Assembly (NCBI GenBank): GCA_946886075.1
Contig: CAMPHR010000004.1
Coordinates: forward strand, 62,001-126,000
Origin: an uncultured Novosphingobium sp.
GTDB lineage: Bacteria; Pseudomonadota; Alphaproteobacteria; Sphingomonadales; Sphingomonadaceae
Direction of reading: 5' to 3'
Length of the DNA stretch: 64,000 nt
This document shows, piece by piece, positions 43,345 through 52,507 of the stretch. The notes beneath the pieces are model-generated. The model saw only the letters and a program-made list of their open reading frames with translations, was not told the origin of the DNA and ran no database searches. Position numbers and translations under genes: made by a program. How positions within the stretch are numbered: the stretch's first letter is position 1; the number at the start of each line of letters is the position of its first letter.

Positions 43345-44202
43345 ATGTTGAGGAAGATGATGCTGGCGGGGCTGATGACCGCCACGGTGCTGGGCGGCGT
43401 CGCCCCGGCCTACGCCCAACGCTGGCAGGAAGGCGGCCGGGATCGCGGCGGCAGTGAGCAGTCTGGCCGGGGTGATGGCCAGCAGTCGCGCGATGGCGGC
43501 CGATTTGGCCAGCGGTGGGAAGGCGGCTCGCGCGGCGATCGTGCGGCGGGGCAGCGCTCGCAGGAACGAGCGAATGACCGCGCCACGACCCAAACATCGC
43601 CGCAACGCGCTGATCGCCAATGGCGCGGCGGCGAAGTGCGCACCGATGGCGGGCGCGACGCATGGCGGAACGATGCGCGGGTCAGGGAACGGTCGGCAGG
43701 CGATCGTCCGCAATGGCGGGACGATCGCCGTGGAGACAATCGCCCCGGCTGGCGCGATGATCGGGCCGAACGGCGCCCCGACTGGCGTGACAACCGGCCC
43801 CAAGGGCGGCTCGACAGCGGCAATAACTGGCGCGGCACTCTCGCCGGTACTCGCCGCTATGACGATCGCACCCGTTGGAGCAGCCAGCGGCGCTGGGACA
43901 ATGGCTGGCGGCAGGACCGCCGCTATGACTGGCGCAGCTACCGTTCCCGCTATGGCGACCGCTACCGGATCGGCCGCTATTATGCGCCGCGCGGCTGGAG
44001 TTATGGCTATAACCGCGTGTCGGTGGGCATATTCCTGAACAGCCTGCTCTTCGCCAACAATTACTGGATCGACGACCCCTGGTCGTACCGCTTGCCACCC
44101 GCTTACGGGTCTCTGCGCTGGATCCGCTATTATGACGACGCGCTGCTGGTCGATGTGCGTGACGGCTATGTCGTCGACGTGATCCAGGAATTCTTCTGGT
44201 AA
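43345..44202 (+). CDS. RcnB family exported protein, Arg/Asp/Gly-rich
   Basis: This 285-residue protein has a signal peptide (MLRKMMLAGLMTATVLGGVA, cut after AYA). A long low-complexity middle dominated by R, D, G, W and Q follows. The C-terminal RcnB-like block (about 205-285) has YYAPRGWSYGYN, PPAYGSLRWIRYYDDALLVD and VVDVIQEFFW. RcnB in E. coli is periplasmic and modulates nickel/cobalt levels. The repeat-rich middle is much longer than in E. coli RcnB. ATG 43345 was chosen for signal peptide fit. A terminator follows. Confidence 0.8.
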   Translation: MLRKMMLAGLMTATVLGGVAPAYAQRWQEGGRDRGGSEQSGRGDGQQSRDGGRFGQRWEGGSRGDRAAGQRSQERANDRATTQTSPQRADRQWRGGEVRTDGGRDAWRNDARVRERSAGDRPQWRDDRRGDNRPGWRDDRAERRPDWRDNRPQGRLDSGNNWRGTLAGTRRYDDRTRWSSQRRWDNGWRQDRRYDWRSYRSRYGDRYRIGRYYAPRGWSYGYNRVSVGIFLNSLLFANNYWIDDPWSYRLPPAYGSLRWIRYYDDALLVDVRDGYVVDVIQEFFW

Positions 44203-44232
44203 GCTGGAGACAGCCATTAACGGCGATCATCT

Positions 44233-44263
44233 GGGCCCGGCGTCAGGCACGCCGGGCCCTTTT
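44233..44263 (+). terminator. Strong intrinsic terminator after the RcnB-like gene
   Basis: GGGCCCGGCGT (44233-44243), loop CAGGC, ACGCCGGGCCC (44249-44259), then TTTT. A perfect 11-bp stem 30 bp after the stop. Confidence 0.88.
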
Positions 44264-44301
44264 CATTTGCACGGCAGCATCGGCGGCGGCAGGAAGCAGG
44301 C

Positions 44302-44979
44302 ATGACGGACATGATCGATGATGGCGGCATCGCCTCGGCCATAAGGGCCAAAATCGGCTATTCGGTGCGCGCAAAGCTTGACCGCAATCCCATGGTCAGC
44401 CGCATCGACTCAGCCAATCTGGAAATCTACGGGCGCCACGATTTCCTCAGCGCTGAGGAGTGCCGGGCTTTGCGCACCATGATCGATGCCGATGCCCAGC
44501 CCTCTACCCTTTTTTCCGGCAGCGCGAACGCCGATTATCGCACCAGCCATAGCTGCAATCTCAGCCCCTGGGACCCGCTGGTGAAAGCCATCAGCGACCG
44601 CATCTGCGCGCTGACCGGACTGCCGCCTGAAAATGGCGAAACTCTGCAGGGCCAGCGCTATGCGGCGGGTCAGGAATATAAGGCGCATTGCGACTATTTC
44701 CCGGTCACCGCCAGCTATTGGCCCGCGATGATGAAGACCGGAGGCCAGCGCAGCTGGACGGCGATGATCTACCTGTCCCCCGTCGCGGCGGGCGGCGAGA
44801 CGCACTTCCCCCATTGCGAATTCATGGTGCCGCCGGTCGAGGGCATGATCCTCATCTGGAACAATCTGAAGGCGGACGGCTCCCCCAACCCGATGAGCCT
44901 GCATGCCGCCCGCCCGGTGGAAAGCGGCGTCAAATATGTCGTCACCAAATGGTTTCGCGAACGCCGCTGGACCGTCTGA
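44302..44979 (+). CDS. 2-oxoglutarate/Fe(II)-dependent oxygenase, prolyl 4-hydroxylase-like
   Basis: This 225-residue protein with a double-stranded beta-helix P4Hc domain has iron ligands H129 and D131 (KAHCDYF) and H201 (SLHAARPV). The 2-oxoglutarate-binding lysine is K211 in GVKYVVTKWFRER. The TAMIYLSPVAAGGETHFP stretch is diagnostic of the bacterial prolyl hydroxylase-like group. Substrate is unknown. It lies between two RcnB-like genes but has its own upstream terminator-bounded unit. Confidence 0.88.
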   Translation: MTDMIDDGGIASAIRAKIGYSVRAKLDRNPMVSRIDSANLEIYGRHDFLSAEECRALRTMIDADAQPSTLFSGSANADYRTSHSCNLSPWDPLVKAISDRICALTGLPPENGETLQGQRYAAGQEYKAHCDYFPVTASYWPAMMKTGGQRSWTAMIYLSPVAAGGETHFPHCEFMVPPVEGMILIWNNLKADGSPNPMSLHAARPVESGVKYVVTKWFRERRWTV

Positions 44980-45167
44980 TAGCCGCATCACTCTTCATAG
45001 CGGTGATACAAGTTGCGACATAAATGTCTGATTCCTGACTAAGCCATTCCCCCAAGGTTCAGCGGACGGTGTGCATAACAGCCTTGTTGGTGGCGGAACC
45101 GGCCATGCGGGAAAGAAGTTTGATCCCCCGTCGGTTCAGGGCCGCCAAAGCTGATGGGAGAAGATAT

Positions 45168-45641
45168 ATGCGTAATTTGATCATCCTCGGCCTGATCGCA
45201 GCGACCGCAATGCCAGGCGCCGTCATGGCCCAGTCGCGCGGCGAGGTACGCGACAGTGCGCGGGATCTGCGTCATGAGCAGCGCGAATTGCGTAATGCGC
45301 AACGCTACGGCTCGCGCCACGACGTGCGCGAACAACGCCGCGATGTCCGCGACGCGCGCCAGGAATTGCGCGAAGATTGGCGCGACTATCGCCGCTCTCA
45401 CCGCGACGTCTATCGCGGCGGCAACTGGCGCGCACCGTTCCGCTACAACCGCTGGGAAGTCGGATCGCAGCTGCGCCCGAGCTACTATAATTCGCGCTAT
45501 TATATCAGCGATCCCTATCGCTATCGCCTGTCCCGCCCCGGCAACCCCAATCTCCGCTGGGTAAGGCACTATAATGACGTGCTGCTGGTCAACGTCCGCA
45601 GCGGCCGCGTGATGGAGGTCCATCGGGGCTTCTTCTGGTAA
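45168..45641 (+). CDS. RcnB family exported protein (short form)
   Basis: This 157-residue protein has a signal peptide (MRNLIILGLIAATAMPGAVM, cut near AQ). A highly charged helical segment follows (RDSARDLRHEQRELRNAQRY and later DVRDARQELREDWRDYRR), then a C-terminal RcnB block (PSYYNSRYYISDPYRYRL, PNLRWVRHYNDVLLVNVR, MEVHRGFFW). It shares the C-terminal block with the gene at 43345, so the two are paralogues. GGGAGAAGA precedes ATG 45168. A terminator follows. Confidence 0.82.
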   Translation: MRNLIILGLIAATAMPGAVMAQSRGEVRDSARDLRHEQRELRNAQRYGSRHDVREQRRDVRDARQELREDWRDYRRSHRDVYRGGNWRAPFRYNRWEVGSQLRPSYYNSRYYISDPYRYRLSRPGNPNLRWVRHYNDVLLVNVRSGRVMEVHRGFFW

Positions 45642-45663
45642 GCGGCAGGACTACCGATGATGG

Positions 45664-45694
45664 ACGGCTCCGGGCGAAAGTTCGGGGCCGTTTT
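45664..45694 (+). terminator. Intrinsic terminator after the short RcnB-like gene
   Basis: ACGGCTCC (45664-45671) pairs with GGGGCCGT (45684-45691) with one G-U pair, followed by TTTT. It lies 22 bp after the stop. The rest of the 378-bp gap to lysK holds a palindromic repeat (45784-45857) and a hairpin (45903-45935); I see no gene in it. Confidence 0.7.
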
Positions 45695-45783
45695 CATGTG
45701 AGGTCCGATTTCCGCCACGGCGGCCAAAGCTTATCAAGCAATCAGATCAGCGCCCCGTGCTCAAATCGGCACACCCTATAATC

Positions 45784-45857
45784 CCGTTCGCCCTGAGCTT
45801 GTCGAAGGGCTCTACTTCTTAAAAAGAGAAGGGCTTCGACAAGCTCAGCCCGAACGG
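45784..45857. repeat. Full palindromic repeat pair (GTTCGGGCTGAGCTTGTCGA family)
   Basis: The left arm 45784-45810 (CCGTTCGCCCTGAGCTTGTC onward) and the right arm 45831-45857 (its near-perfect inverse) flank a 20-bp AT-rich spacer containing CTTCTTAAAAAGAG. It lies between convergent genes and could fold into a long hairpin of about 27 bp in either transcript. Confidence 0.82.
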
Positions 45858-45902
45858 ATTGAGTGATCTAGATGAGACACACGCAGTTCTAGGAAACCCC
45901 TT

Positions 45903-45935
45903 GGCCGCGCCGCCCGTCTCCGAGCGGGCGCGGCC
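45903..45935 (-). terminator. GC-rich hairpin downstream of lysK
   Basis: GGCCGC...GCCCG (45903-45916, with a 3-nt bulge) pairs with CGGGCGCGGCC (45925-45935). It lies about 85 bp past the lysK stop and lacks a U-tract. A role as the lysK 3' end is plausible but unproven. Confidence 0.35.
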
Positions 45936-46019
45936 GATGACACGCGCAGGGCGCGCCATCAGTCCGAAAGGGGGTGGACCAGAATAGGAACGCTCGCCCG
46001 CCGCGAATGTTCCCCTGCG

Positions 46020-47597
46020 TCAGCCCAGCGCTTCAGCGATCAGGCGGCGGCTGTTAGCGACGCCATAAAGCGCGATAAAGCTCCCCATCCGCGGCCCCTG
46101 ATCAGCGCCGAGCAGCGTCTGATACAGCGCCTTGAACCAGTCACGCAGCTCGGCAAAGCCAAAGGCTTCATCCTTGCCAATCGCATAGACGATATTCTGG
46201 ATATCCTCTGCCGTCGCATTATCGCCCAGCGACGCAAGCTCTTCATCCAGCCGACGCAAGGCTGCAGCTTCGTTGGCTTCCGGCGCGCGGCGCTTCAACG
46301 TCGGCGCGACGAAATCGCGGTGATAGGCGAGCGCATGACCGATCAGCGCATCGAGTTCCGGGTAGGTCTCCGCACTGGCGTCGGGGACATAATTTTGCAG
46401 ATAGCCCCACACCTGCTCGCGGCTGGCATCGCCCATCACGCCGACCAGATTGAGCAACAGGCCGAAGGTCACGGGCAGCTCACCGTCGGGCAGCTTGCCG
46501 TCATGGATATGGTGCACCGGATTGCCGAGCTGCTGCTCGACGGCCTGCTTGGCGTAGTTGCCGCGGAACTGCCAATATTCGTCCACCGCGCGCGGGATCA
46601 CGCCCATGTGCAGCTGCTTCGCCTTCTTCGGCTCGCGATAGGCGTAGAAGGCCAGGCTCTCCTGCGGCCCATAGGTCAGCCATTGGTCGAGGCTAAGGCC
46701 ATTGCCCTTGGACTTGGAGATTTTCTCTCCCTTCTCGTCCAGGAACATCTCGTAATTAAAGCCTTCGGGCGGACGAGCGCCCAGCGCACGGCAGATCCGG
46801 GACGACTGGGTGACGGAATCGATCAGGTCCTTGCCCGCCATTTCATAATCGACGCCCAGCGCGACCCAGCGCATCGCCCAATCGACCTTCCACTGCAACT
46901 TGGCGCCGCCGGACAGGATCGACTGCTCGACAATCTCGCCCGCATCCTCGAAGCGCACCAGCCCCGCGTCGGCGTCCAGCACCTCGACCGGCACCTGTAA
47001 CACGATGCCGCTCTTGGGGCTGATCGGCAGTACCGGCGAATAGGTCGCCTGCCGTTCCTTGCGCAAAGTCGGCAGCATGATGTCCATAATGTCCTGATAA
47101 TGGCGCAGGACATTCTTCAGCGCCTCATCGAACGCGCCGGACCTGTAGCGGTCGGTCGCGGACACGAATTCATAGTCGAAGCCGAAGCGATCGAGAAAAT
47201 CGCGCAGCATCGCATTGTTGTGATGCGCAAAGCTCTCGAACTTCTCGAACGGGTCAGGCACCTGCGTCAGCGGCTTGCCCAGATGCTCGGCCAGCATCGC
47301 CTGGTTGGGCACATTGTCCGGCACCTTGCGCAGCCCGTCCATATCGTCGCTGAACGCAATCAGGCGCGTCGGAATATCCGACAGCGCATGATAGGCATTG
47401 CGGACCATCGTCGTGCGCAACACCTCGTTGAAGGTGCCGATATGCGGCAGGCCCGACGGACCATAGCCGGTTTCGAACAGGATATGGCCTTTTTCGGGCG
47501 CGCCGTTCTGATAGCGCTTCAGCAGCTTGCGCGCTTCTTCATAGGGCCAGGCCTTGGACGCCTGCGCGGCGGTGCGTAAGATTTCGGACACGGTCAT
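46020..47597 (-). CDS. lysK: Lysyl-tRNA synthetase, class I
   Basis: This 525-residue class I LysRS is of the type used by most Alphaproteobacteria and archaea in place of the class II enzyme. The HIGH-equivalent is GYGPSGLPHIGTF near residue 45. The KMSKS-equivalent is KISKSKGNGLS near 295. A C-terminal helical anticodon-binding domain follows. It charges tRNA-Lys. ATG 47597 gives the usual family start MTVSEILRTAAQASKAWP, while the frame stays open upstream without coding-like sequence. Length is as expected. Confidence 0.95.
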   Translation of the reverse strand: MTVSEILRTAAQASKAWPYEEARKLLKRYQNGAPEKGHILFETGYGPSGLPHIGTFNEVLRTTMVRNAYHALSDIPTRLIAFSDDMDGLRKVPDNVPNQAMLAEHLGKPLTQVPDPFEKFESFAHHNNAMLRDFLDRFGFDYEFVSATDRYRSGAFDEALKNVLRHYQDIMDIMLPTLRKERQATYSPVLPISPKSGIVLQVPVEVLDADAGLVRFEDAGEIVEQSILSGGAKLQWKVDWAMRWVALGVDYEMAGKDLIDSVTQSSRICRALGARPPEGFNYEMFLDEKGEKISKSKGNGLSLDQWLTYGPQESLAFYAYREPKKAKQLHMGVIPRAVDEYWQFRGNYAKQAVEQQLGNPVHHIHDGKLPDGELPVTFGLLLNLVGVMGDASREQVWGYLQNYVPDASAETYPELDALIGHALAYHRDFVAPTLKRRAPEANEAAALRRLDEELASLGDNATAEDIQNIVYAIGKDEAFGFAELRDWFKALYQTLLGADQGPRMGSFIALYGVANSRRLIAEALG

Positions 47598-47747
47598 GAT
47601 GCAGATGCCCCTAGCCTTGGCGGCGGCGAAATGGAACGGCTTTCCGCAGGGCCGCTGGCACCGACATGCCGAACGGCCGCAATCATGTTTAACCTTGATT
47701 AACCATGATTTGGCATAATCGCCCGATCGAAGGGGGATAACAGGCAG

Positions 47748-48125
47748 ATGCAAATCGCGCGCAGCCGCCAACGCATTTTGGTGGACATCGATGTCATCGT
47801 GACGACAGTGCTCGACAGTTTGGAGGGCACCATCGTGGACCTCAGCGAGGGCGGCGCCTTGATCCGGGGCTGCAGCTTGCCGGCGCGCAGCCAGTGCCAG
47901 ATCAGCTTTGAAGGGCAGACCGTCTTCGGCACGGTTCAGTGGTCCGAACCGGATCGCATTGGCGTCCGCTTCCCCTATGAGCTGGTGGACGGCCCGCTGT
48001 TCGACATGCTGGAAATGGCGCGCACCCGGCTACGTGCGCCGCTGGCGCAGAAGCGTGGCGAAGGGGCCTTTGCCAACCGCACCTTCCCATCGCAGCCCGC
48101 TGGATTTGGCCGCCGCGCAAGCTGA
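47748..48125 (+). CDS. PilZ domain protein
   Basis: This 125-residue protein has an R-x-x-R-like arm in RSRQRILVDIDVIV and DLSEGGALIRG (D-x-S-x-x-G), the two c-di-GMP contacts, followed by beta strands and a disordered basic tail. It is divergent from lysK and upstream of the helicase gene by 52 bp. It is the second PilZ protein in the window. Confidence 0.8.
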   Translation: MQIARSRQRILVDIDVIVTTVLDSLEGTIVDLSEGGALIRGCSLPARSQCQISFEGQTVFGTVQWSEPDRIGVRFPYELVDGPLFDMLEMARTRLRAPLAQKRGEGAFANRTFPSQPAGFGRRAS

Positions 48126-48177
48126 GTTGAGCCTTTTTCCGGTTTCCCTTTTGTTCCCGCTCGCCTAAGCGACGGGA

Positions 48178-50928
48178 GTGATCGACGCGACTGCCCTGCC
48201 CGCCCTTCATGCCAGCCATGGCGGGATCTGGCTGCGTGAGGGCGGCAGCACCAAGGCGGTTGCAAAGGGCACCGCCATCGCCTGTGCGGCGGAAACCCCG
48301 AGCCTGTTGCTCAATGCGCCGCTGACCGGCCAGCGCCTCGGCTATCCTGAGGTCAATGGCCTCGACCTGCTGGAGCTGTGGGCCTTCGTTCATCCCGCCC
48401 GCTTCCTTGTGCCAACGCCCAAGGGCCTGGCCGAAGCACTTGGCCTCGAACGGCCCGGCGGCGAAGCGGACATTCCCCAACTGCTGCAAGCCGCGACCGC
48501 AGCGCTGCTCGACAGGCTCGGTTCGCCAGAATGGGCAGAGCGGGAGGGCGGCTGGACCTCCGCCCAGACCCTCCACCGCCTGCGCTGGCCATGGGCGCCG
48601 CTCGTAGGTCCCCGCATCAGCCGCCCGCCCGAAGCGGAGCGCTGGCTTTTCTCCCGCTTGCCCGAATGGGAGGAAACGCCGCCCCGCCCCGCGCCGCGCA
48701 CCATCTCCCTCGATGAAGAGTCGGTGCTGGAACGGCTCGCACATCTGACCGGCAGCGCGGCCGAGCCCCGGCCGGGACAGCGCGCCTATGCCGCCGCCGC
48801 CGTGGAAAGCTTCCGCCCGCGCCAACATCGTGATCAACCCAACATGCTGCTGGCGGAGGCTGGCACCGGCATCGGCAAGACTTTGGGCTACCTCGCCCCC
48901 GCGTCGCTCTGGGCGTCGGAAGCGCAAGGCACGGTCTGGATTTCGACCTATACCAAGGCGCTGCAACGGCAGCTTGACCGCGAAAGCCTGCGCCTCTTTC
49001 CTGATCCGGCAACGGCAGCGCAGCGGGTCGTCGTGCGTAAGGGGCGCGAAAATTATCTTTGCCTGCTCAACCTTGAGGACGCGCTGCAGGGCGGCTTTTC
49101 CGGCCGCGCGGCGATCCTGGCACAACTGGTGGCGCGCTGGGCGGCGTTCAGCAAGGATGGCGACATGGTCGGCGGCGACTTGCCGGGCTGGCTGCCGACG
49201 CTGTTCCGCCGCAACGGATCGACCGCGCTGACCGACCGGCGCGGCGAGTGTATCTACGCAGGCTGTCCGCATTACCGCAAATGCTTCATCGAACGGTCGG
49301 CGCGCGCCTCTGCCGACGCGGACATCGTCATCGCCAATCACGCGCTCGTCATGATCAACGCGGCGCGCGGGCGGGAAACGGGCCAGCGGCCGCAGCGCAT
49401 CATCTTCGATGAAGGCCATCACCTCTTCGACGCGGCCGATTCCACCTTTTCCGTCGCCTTGTCAGGGCAGGAAGCGATCGAGTTGCGCCGCTGGGTCATG
49501 GGCCCTGAAGGCAACTCGCGCGGCCGACGGCGGGGCCTTGCCGCCCGGCTGTCGGACCTCGCCAGCTATGATGAGGAAGGCGGCGAAGCGATCCGCGCGG
49601 CAGCAGACGCGGCCCGCGCCCTCCCCGCCGACGAATGGCTGAAGCGGATTGTCGCGGGTGAGCCTTTCGGGCCGCTCGAACAGCTGCTCAGCGCCGTGCG
49701 CGGCACTGTCTATGCCCGCGCAGCCGACGTAGGCGAGGCGGACGCAGGCTATGGCCTGGAAACGGAAGTCGCCGAACCCGACGGCCCGCTGGTGGAAGCC
49801 GCGCAGGAAGCAGCGCTCGCCCTCGACGCCTTGCTGCGGCCGCTGAACCGTCTCGGCAAGCGGCTGGAGGCGGTCATAGAGGATGCGCCCGACTGGCTCG
49901 ACGGCGCAGCCCGCGCACGGATTGAAGGCGCCATCGCCTCGCTCGGCTGGCGCTGCGACCTCATCGCGGCATGGCTCGCGCTGCTGGCCCGGATCGGCGG
50001 CCCGGCTGATGCCGATTTTGTCGACTGGATGACGGTCGATCGCATCGAAGGGCGCGAATTCGACATCGGCATCCACCGCCACTGGCTTGACCCGACCCGA
50101 CCCCTTGCGGAAACCGTGCTGAAGCCCGCACAAGGCGTGCTCGTTACCTCTGCGACGCTCAAGGGCGGCGGCGACTGGGACAATGCGGAAAGCCGCAGCG
50201 GGGCAAGCCATCTCCCACGCGGCGCGCAGCGGTTCGAAGCGGCAAGCCCGTTCGATTATCCCGGCCGCGCCGAGGTGCTGATCGTCACCGACATCAAGCG
50301 CGGCGACATCGCCGCCCTGTCGGGTGCCTATGGCCGACTGATAGAGGCAGCGGGCGGCGGCACGCTTGGCCTTTTCACTGCGATCCGGCGGCTGCGCGCG
50401 GTCCATGCGCGCATCGCCGACCGCCTCGCGCGAGCGGGCCTGCCGCTCTATGCTCAGCATGTCGATCCGATGGACACCGGCACGCTGATCGACATTTTCC
50501 GCGACGATCCGCGCGCCTCGCTGCTCGGCACCGATGCCTTGCGCGACGGCGTCGACGTGCCCGGCCATTCGCTGCGGCTCGTCGTGATGGAGGGCGTTCC
50601 CTGGTCGAAGCCGACGGTGCTGCACGCCGCCCGCCGCCTCGCAGGCGGTGGCGCCGCCTATGACGACCGGCTGATCCGTGCCCGCTTGGCCCAGGCCTTC
50701 GGCCGTCTCATCCGCCGCGCCGAGGATCGCGGCAGCTTCGTCATCTTGTCCGCCGCCATGCCCAGTCGGCTGCTCAGCGCCTTTCCGCCCGGCACCCCCA
50801 TTCGCCGCGTCACCCTCGACGAAGCGATCATTGCGGTCAGCGCCCATTCGCGCGCTGGCCATGGCGACGGCATGCCGCTAGGGCAACAGGGACACGAATC
50901 CGGCACCCACGACCTGGAGCAAAGATGA
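48178..50928 (+). CDS. DinG-type ATP-dependent DNA helicase (XPD-like, Fe-S)
   Basis: This 916-residue superfamily 2 helicase has Walker A in LLAEAGTGIGKT (227-235). Fe-S cluster cysteines lie in the ENYLCLLN and GECIYAGCPHYRKC region, and the DEAH-box variant FDEGHHLFDAADS follows. C-terminal motifs include LGTDALRDGVDVPGHSLRLVV and QAFGRLIRRAEDRG. The N-terminal 180 residues look like a decayed exonuclease or accessory domain (VNGLDLLELWAFVHPARFLV), without acidic catalytic residues that I can recognise. GTG 48178 starts it. Such helicases resolve R-loops and structured DNA. It is coupled by a 4-bp overlap to a SixA-type phosphatase. Confidence 0.88.
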   Translation: MIDATALPALHASHGGIWLREGGSTKAVAKGTAIACAAETPSLLLNAPLTGQRLGYPEVNGLDLLELWAFVHPARFLVPTPKGLAEALGLERPGGEADIPQLLQAATAALLDRLGSPEWAEREGGWTSAQTLHRLRWPWAPLVGPRISRPPEAERWLFSRLPEWEETPPRPAPRTISLDEESVLERLAHLTGSAAEPRPGQRAYAAAAVESFRPRQHRDQPNMLLAEAGTGIGKTLGYLAPASLWASEAQGTVWISTYTKALQRQLDRESLRLFPDPATAAQRVVVRKGRENYLCLLNLEDALQGGFSGRAAILAQLVARWAAFSKDGDMVGGDLPGWLPTLFRRNGSTALTDRRGECIYAGCPHYRKCFIERSARASADADIVIANHALVMINAARGRETGQRPQRIIFDEGHHLFDAADSTFSVALSGQEAIELRRWVMGPEGNSRGRRRGLAARLSDLASYDEEGGEAIRAAADAARALPADEWLKRIVAGEPFGPLEQLLSAVRGTVYARAADVGEADAGYGLETEVAEPDGPLVEAAQEAALALDALLRPLNRLGKRLEAVIEDAPDWLDGAARARIEGAIASLGWRCDLIAAWLALLARIGGPADADFVDWMTVDRIEGREFDIGIHRHWLDPTRPLAETVLKPAQGVLVTSATLKGGGDWDNAESRSGASHLPRGAQRFEAASPFDYPGRAEVLIVTDIKRGDIAALSGAYGRLIEAAGGGTLGLFTAIRRLRAVHARIADRLARAGLPLYAQHVDPMDTGTLIDIFRDDPRASLLGTDALRDGVDVPGHSLRLVVMEGVPWSKPTVLHAARRLAGGGAAYDDRLIRARLAQAFGRLIRRAEDRGSFVILSAAMPSRLLSAFPPGTPIRRVTLDEAIIAVSAHSRAGHGDGMPLGQQGHESGTHDLEQR

Positions 50929-51467
50929 AGCGGTTGACCCTGTTGCGCCACGCCAAGTCCGACTGGGACGATCCGGTAGAGCGGGATTTCGACCGGCCGC
51001 TCAATCGGCGTGGCGAAAGGGCAGCGCTGCTGATCGGGCAATTTGCGCGCAACCGGAAGATGCAGTTCGACCATCTTGCCGCGTCCCCCGCCGTCCGGGT
51101 GGTGCAGACGCTCGACACCTTTCTGGAAGGCTATGGCCAGCCGCTCGATCCCCATTGGGATCGGCGCATCTACCTGGCGTCCGTCGCGACCTTGCTCGAC
51201 GTGTTGCGCGATCTGCCCGACACAGCCAGCAGCGTCATCCTTGCGGGCCACAATCCGGGGTTGGAGGAACTGATCCTTGAACTGGTGCCGGACGATGGCG
51301 CCAGCCCGCTCCGCGACGATGTCGAAGTCAAGTTCCCCACGGCCAGCCTTGCGGTGCTGGACCTGGAGATCGATGCCTGGGCAGATGTCGCACCGAACGG
51401 GGGCACGCTGGTAAGCTTCACCCGGCCCCGTGACCTGGATCCCGCACTGGGCCCGGAATCGCGCTAA
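50925..51467 (+). CDS. SixA-like histidine phosphatase
   Basis: This 180-residue histidine phosphatase-superfamily protein has the RHG-type catalytic motif LLRHAKSDWDD at the N-terminus (His9). A second catalytic His is in VILAGHNPGLEEL. The short form fits SixA, which dephosphorylates histidine on HPt or phosphotransfer proteins, but substrate assignment is uncertain in Alphaproteobacteria. ATG 50925 overlaps the helicase stop (ATGA). Confidence 0.85.
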   Translation: MKRLTLLRHAKSDWDDPVERDFDRPLNRRGERAALLIGQFARNRKMQFDHLAASPAVRVVQTLDTFLEGYGQPLDPHWDRRIYLASVATLLDVLRDLPDTASSVILAGHNPGLEELILELVPDDGASPLRDDVEVKFPTASLAVLDLEIDAWADVAPNGGTLVSFTRPRDLDPALGPESR

Positions 51468-51534
51468 GATTAACTGTTCTGAGGCGACCCAAGGCCTCCG
51501 CTAGGCCGGAATGTGTCCCCTCTGAACACTCGAC

Positions 51535-51613
51535 CCGTTCGGGCTGAGCTTGTCGAAGCCTTGTTCTTCTTCAGTAAGGAGCGAAGGTCCTTCGACAGGC
51601 TCAGGGCGAACGG
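51535..51613. repeat. Full palindromic repeat pair (GTTCGGGCTGAGCTTGTCGA family)
   Basis: The left arm 51535-51558 and the right arm 51590-51613 are 24-bp near-perfect inverses with a 31-bp spacer. The element lies between the convergent sixA-like and merR-like genes, where it could act as a bidirectional transcript end. Confidence 0.82.
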
Positions 51614-51651
51614 TTCGGGAGATAGCGCCTTTTTAAAGCACAAAGCTCCTC

Positions 51652-52014
51652 TCAGTCTCCAATGGCCTTTGCCAAGGCTGCGCGGATTACCTGGAGCCGA
51701 TCCAACAGGTCTGCTTCCCGCTCAGGCTTGGCCGGGATCGCAGCAACCGGGGCAGCGACGGAACTGGGCGAAGCCAGCCCATCGGCCAGCGCCTTCTGCG
51801 CGCCCCGCACGGTAAAGCCTTCCACATTCAACAGCTGGTTGATGCGCCGGACAAGGGCGACATCGGCGGGCCGGTAATAGCGGCGATTACCCGAGCGCTG
51901 GAGCGGACGCAGTTGGGGGAAGCGCGTTTCCCAATAGCGCAAGATATGCTGCGGCAGCCCCAGTTCCCCGGACAGCTCACTGATTGTCAGGAATGCACCT
52001 TCTGCCTTTTCCAT
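51652..52014 (-). CDS. MerR family transcriptional regulator
   Basis: This 120-residue regulator has an N-terminal winged helix: FLTISELSGELGLPQHILRYWE, then FPQLRPLQRSGNRRYYRPADV. A short C-terminal helical region has no metal-binding cysteines, so the ligand is not a thiol-bound metal. The location after ihfA in the rpmF-plsX-fabH-ihfA order is conserved in Alphaproteobacteria. ATG 52014 was used; a GTG at 52029 is the alternative. It may be read through from ihfA, 70 bp upstream. Confidence 0.87.
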   Translation of the reverse strand: MEKAEGAFLTISELSGELGLPQHILRYWETRFPQLRPLQRSGNRRYYRPADVALVRRINQLLNVEGFTVRGAQKALADGLASPSSVAAPVAAIPAKPEREADLLDRLQVIRAALAKAIGD

Positions 52015-52084
52015 AGGCCGATGTTGCACCTATCGCGGCGCAAAGGTCAACCGTGGGAAAAGCGTGTCGGCCCCGCCGCCTGCG

Positions 52085-52381
52085 TCAGGATGCAGCGACG
52101 CGGTCGCGCATGGTCTGGCTGGCGCGGAAAGTCAGCACGCGGCGTGGCTCGATCGGCACCTCGACCCCGGTTTTCGGGTTGCGCCCCATCCGCTCGGTCT
52201 TGTCGCGCAGGACGAAGGTGCCGAAGCTCGATATCTTCACATTTTCGCCGCGTTCGAGCGCGGACGTCATATGCTCCAATATGGACTCGATAAGCGCCGC
52301 CGCTTCGGATCGGGAGAGGCCGATGTGCCGGTTGACGCTTTCCGCCAGATCCGCGCGTGTCAGGGTGCCATTGCCAGTCAT
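52085..52381 (-). CDS. ihfA: Integration host factor subunit alpha
   Basis: This 98-residue HU/IHF-fold DNA-bending protein has [21 protein letters not shown] at the start. The beta-arm has [24 protein letters not shown] followed by the [10 protein letters not shown] motif with the DNA-intercalating proline region (VEVPIEPRR). It is longer than HU and fits IHF-alpha. AGGTGGGG precedes the ATG. It lies between fabH and a merR gene. Confidence 0.93.
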   Translation of the reverse strand: MTGNGTLTRADLAESVNRHIGLSRSEAAALIESILEHMTSALERGENVKISSFGTFVLRDKTERMGRNPKTGVEVPIEPRRVLTFRASQTMRDRVAAS

Positions 52382-52507
52382 CGAAAGTCCCCACCTTCAT
52401 CCGCCGGTCAAATGCCGACGCCAATGGTAAATCCTGCGATAACATAAGCGATTCGGCAAGATGGTCAGCCGAAGAAATCTAAAGAATTCCGGGGTATATA
52501 CCTTGGG

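Noticed and set aside
47902..50862. Two long antisense open frames (506 and 466 codons) over the helicase gene
   Set aside because: Both are reversed-strand shadows, rich in Arg, Gln and Ala with no recognised motif; the helicase frame has all its motifs.
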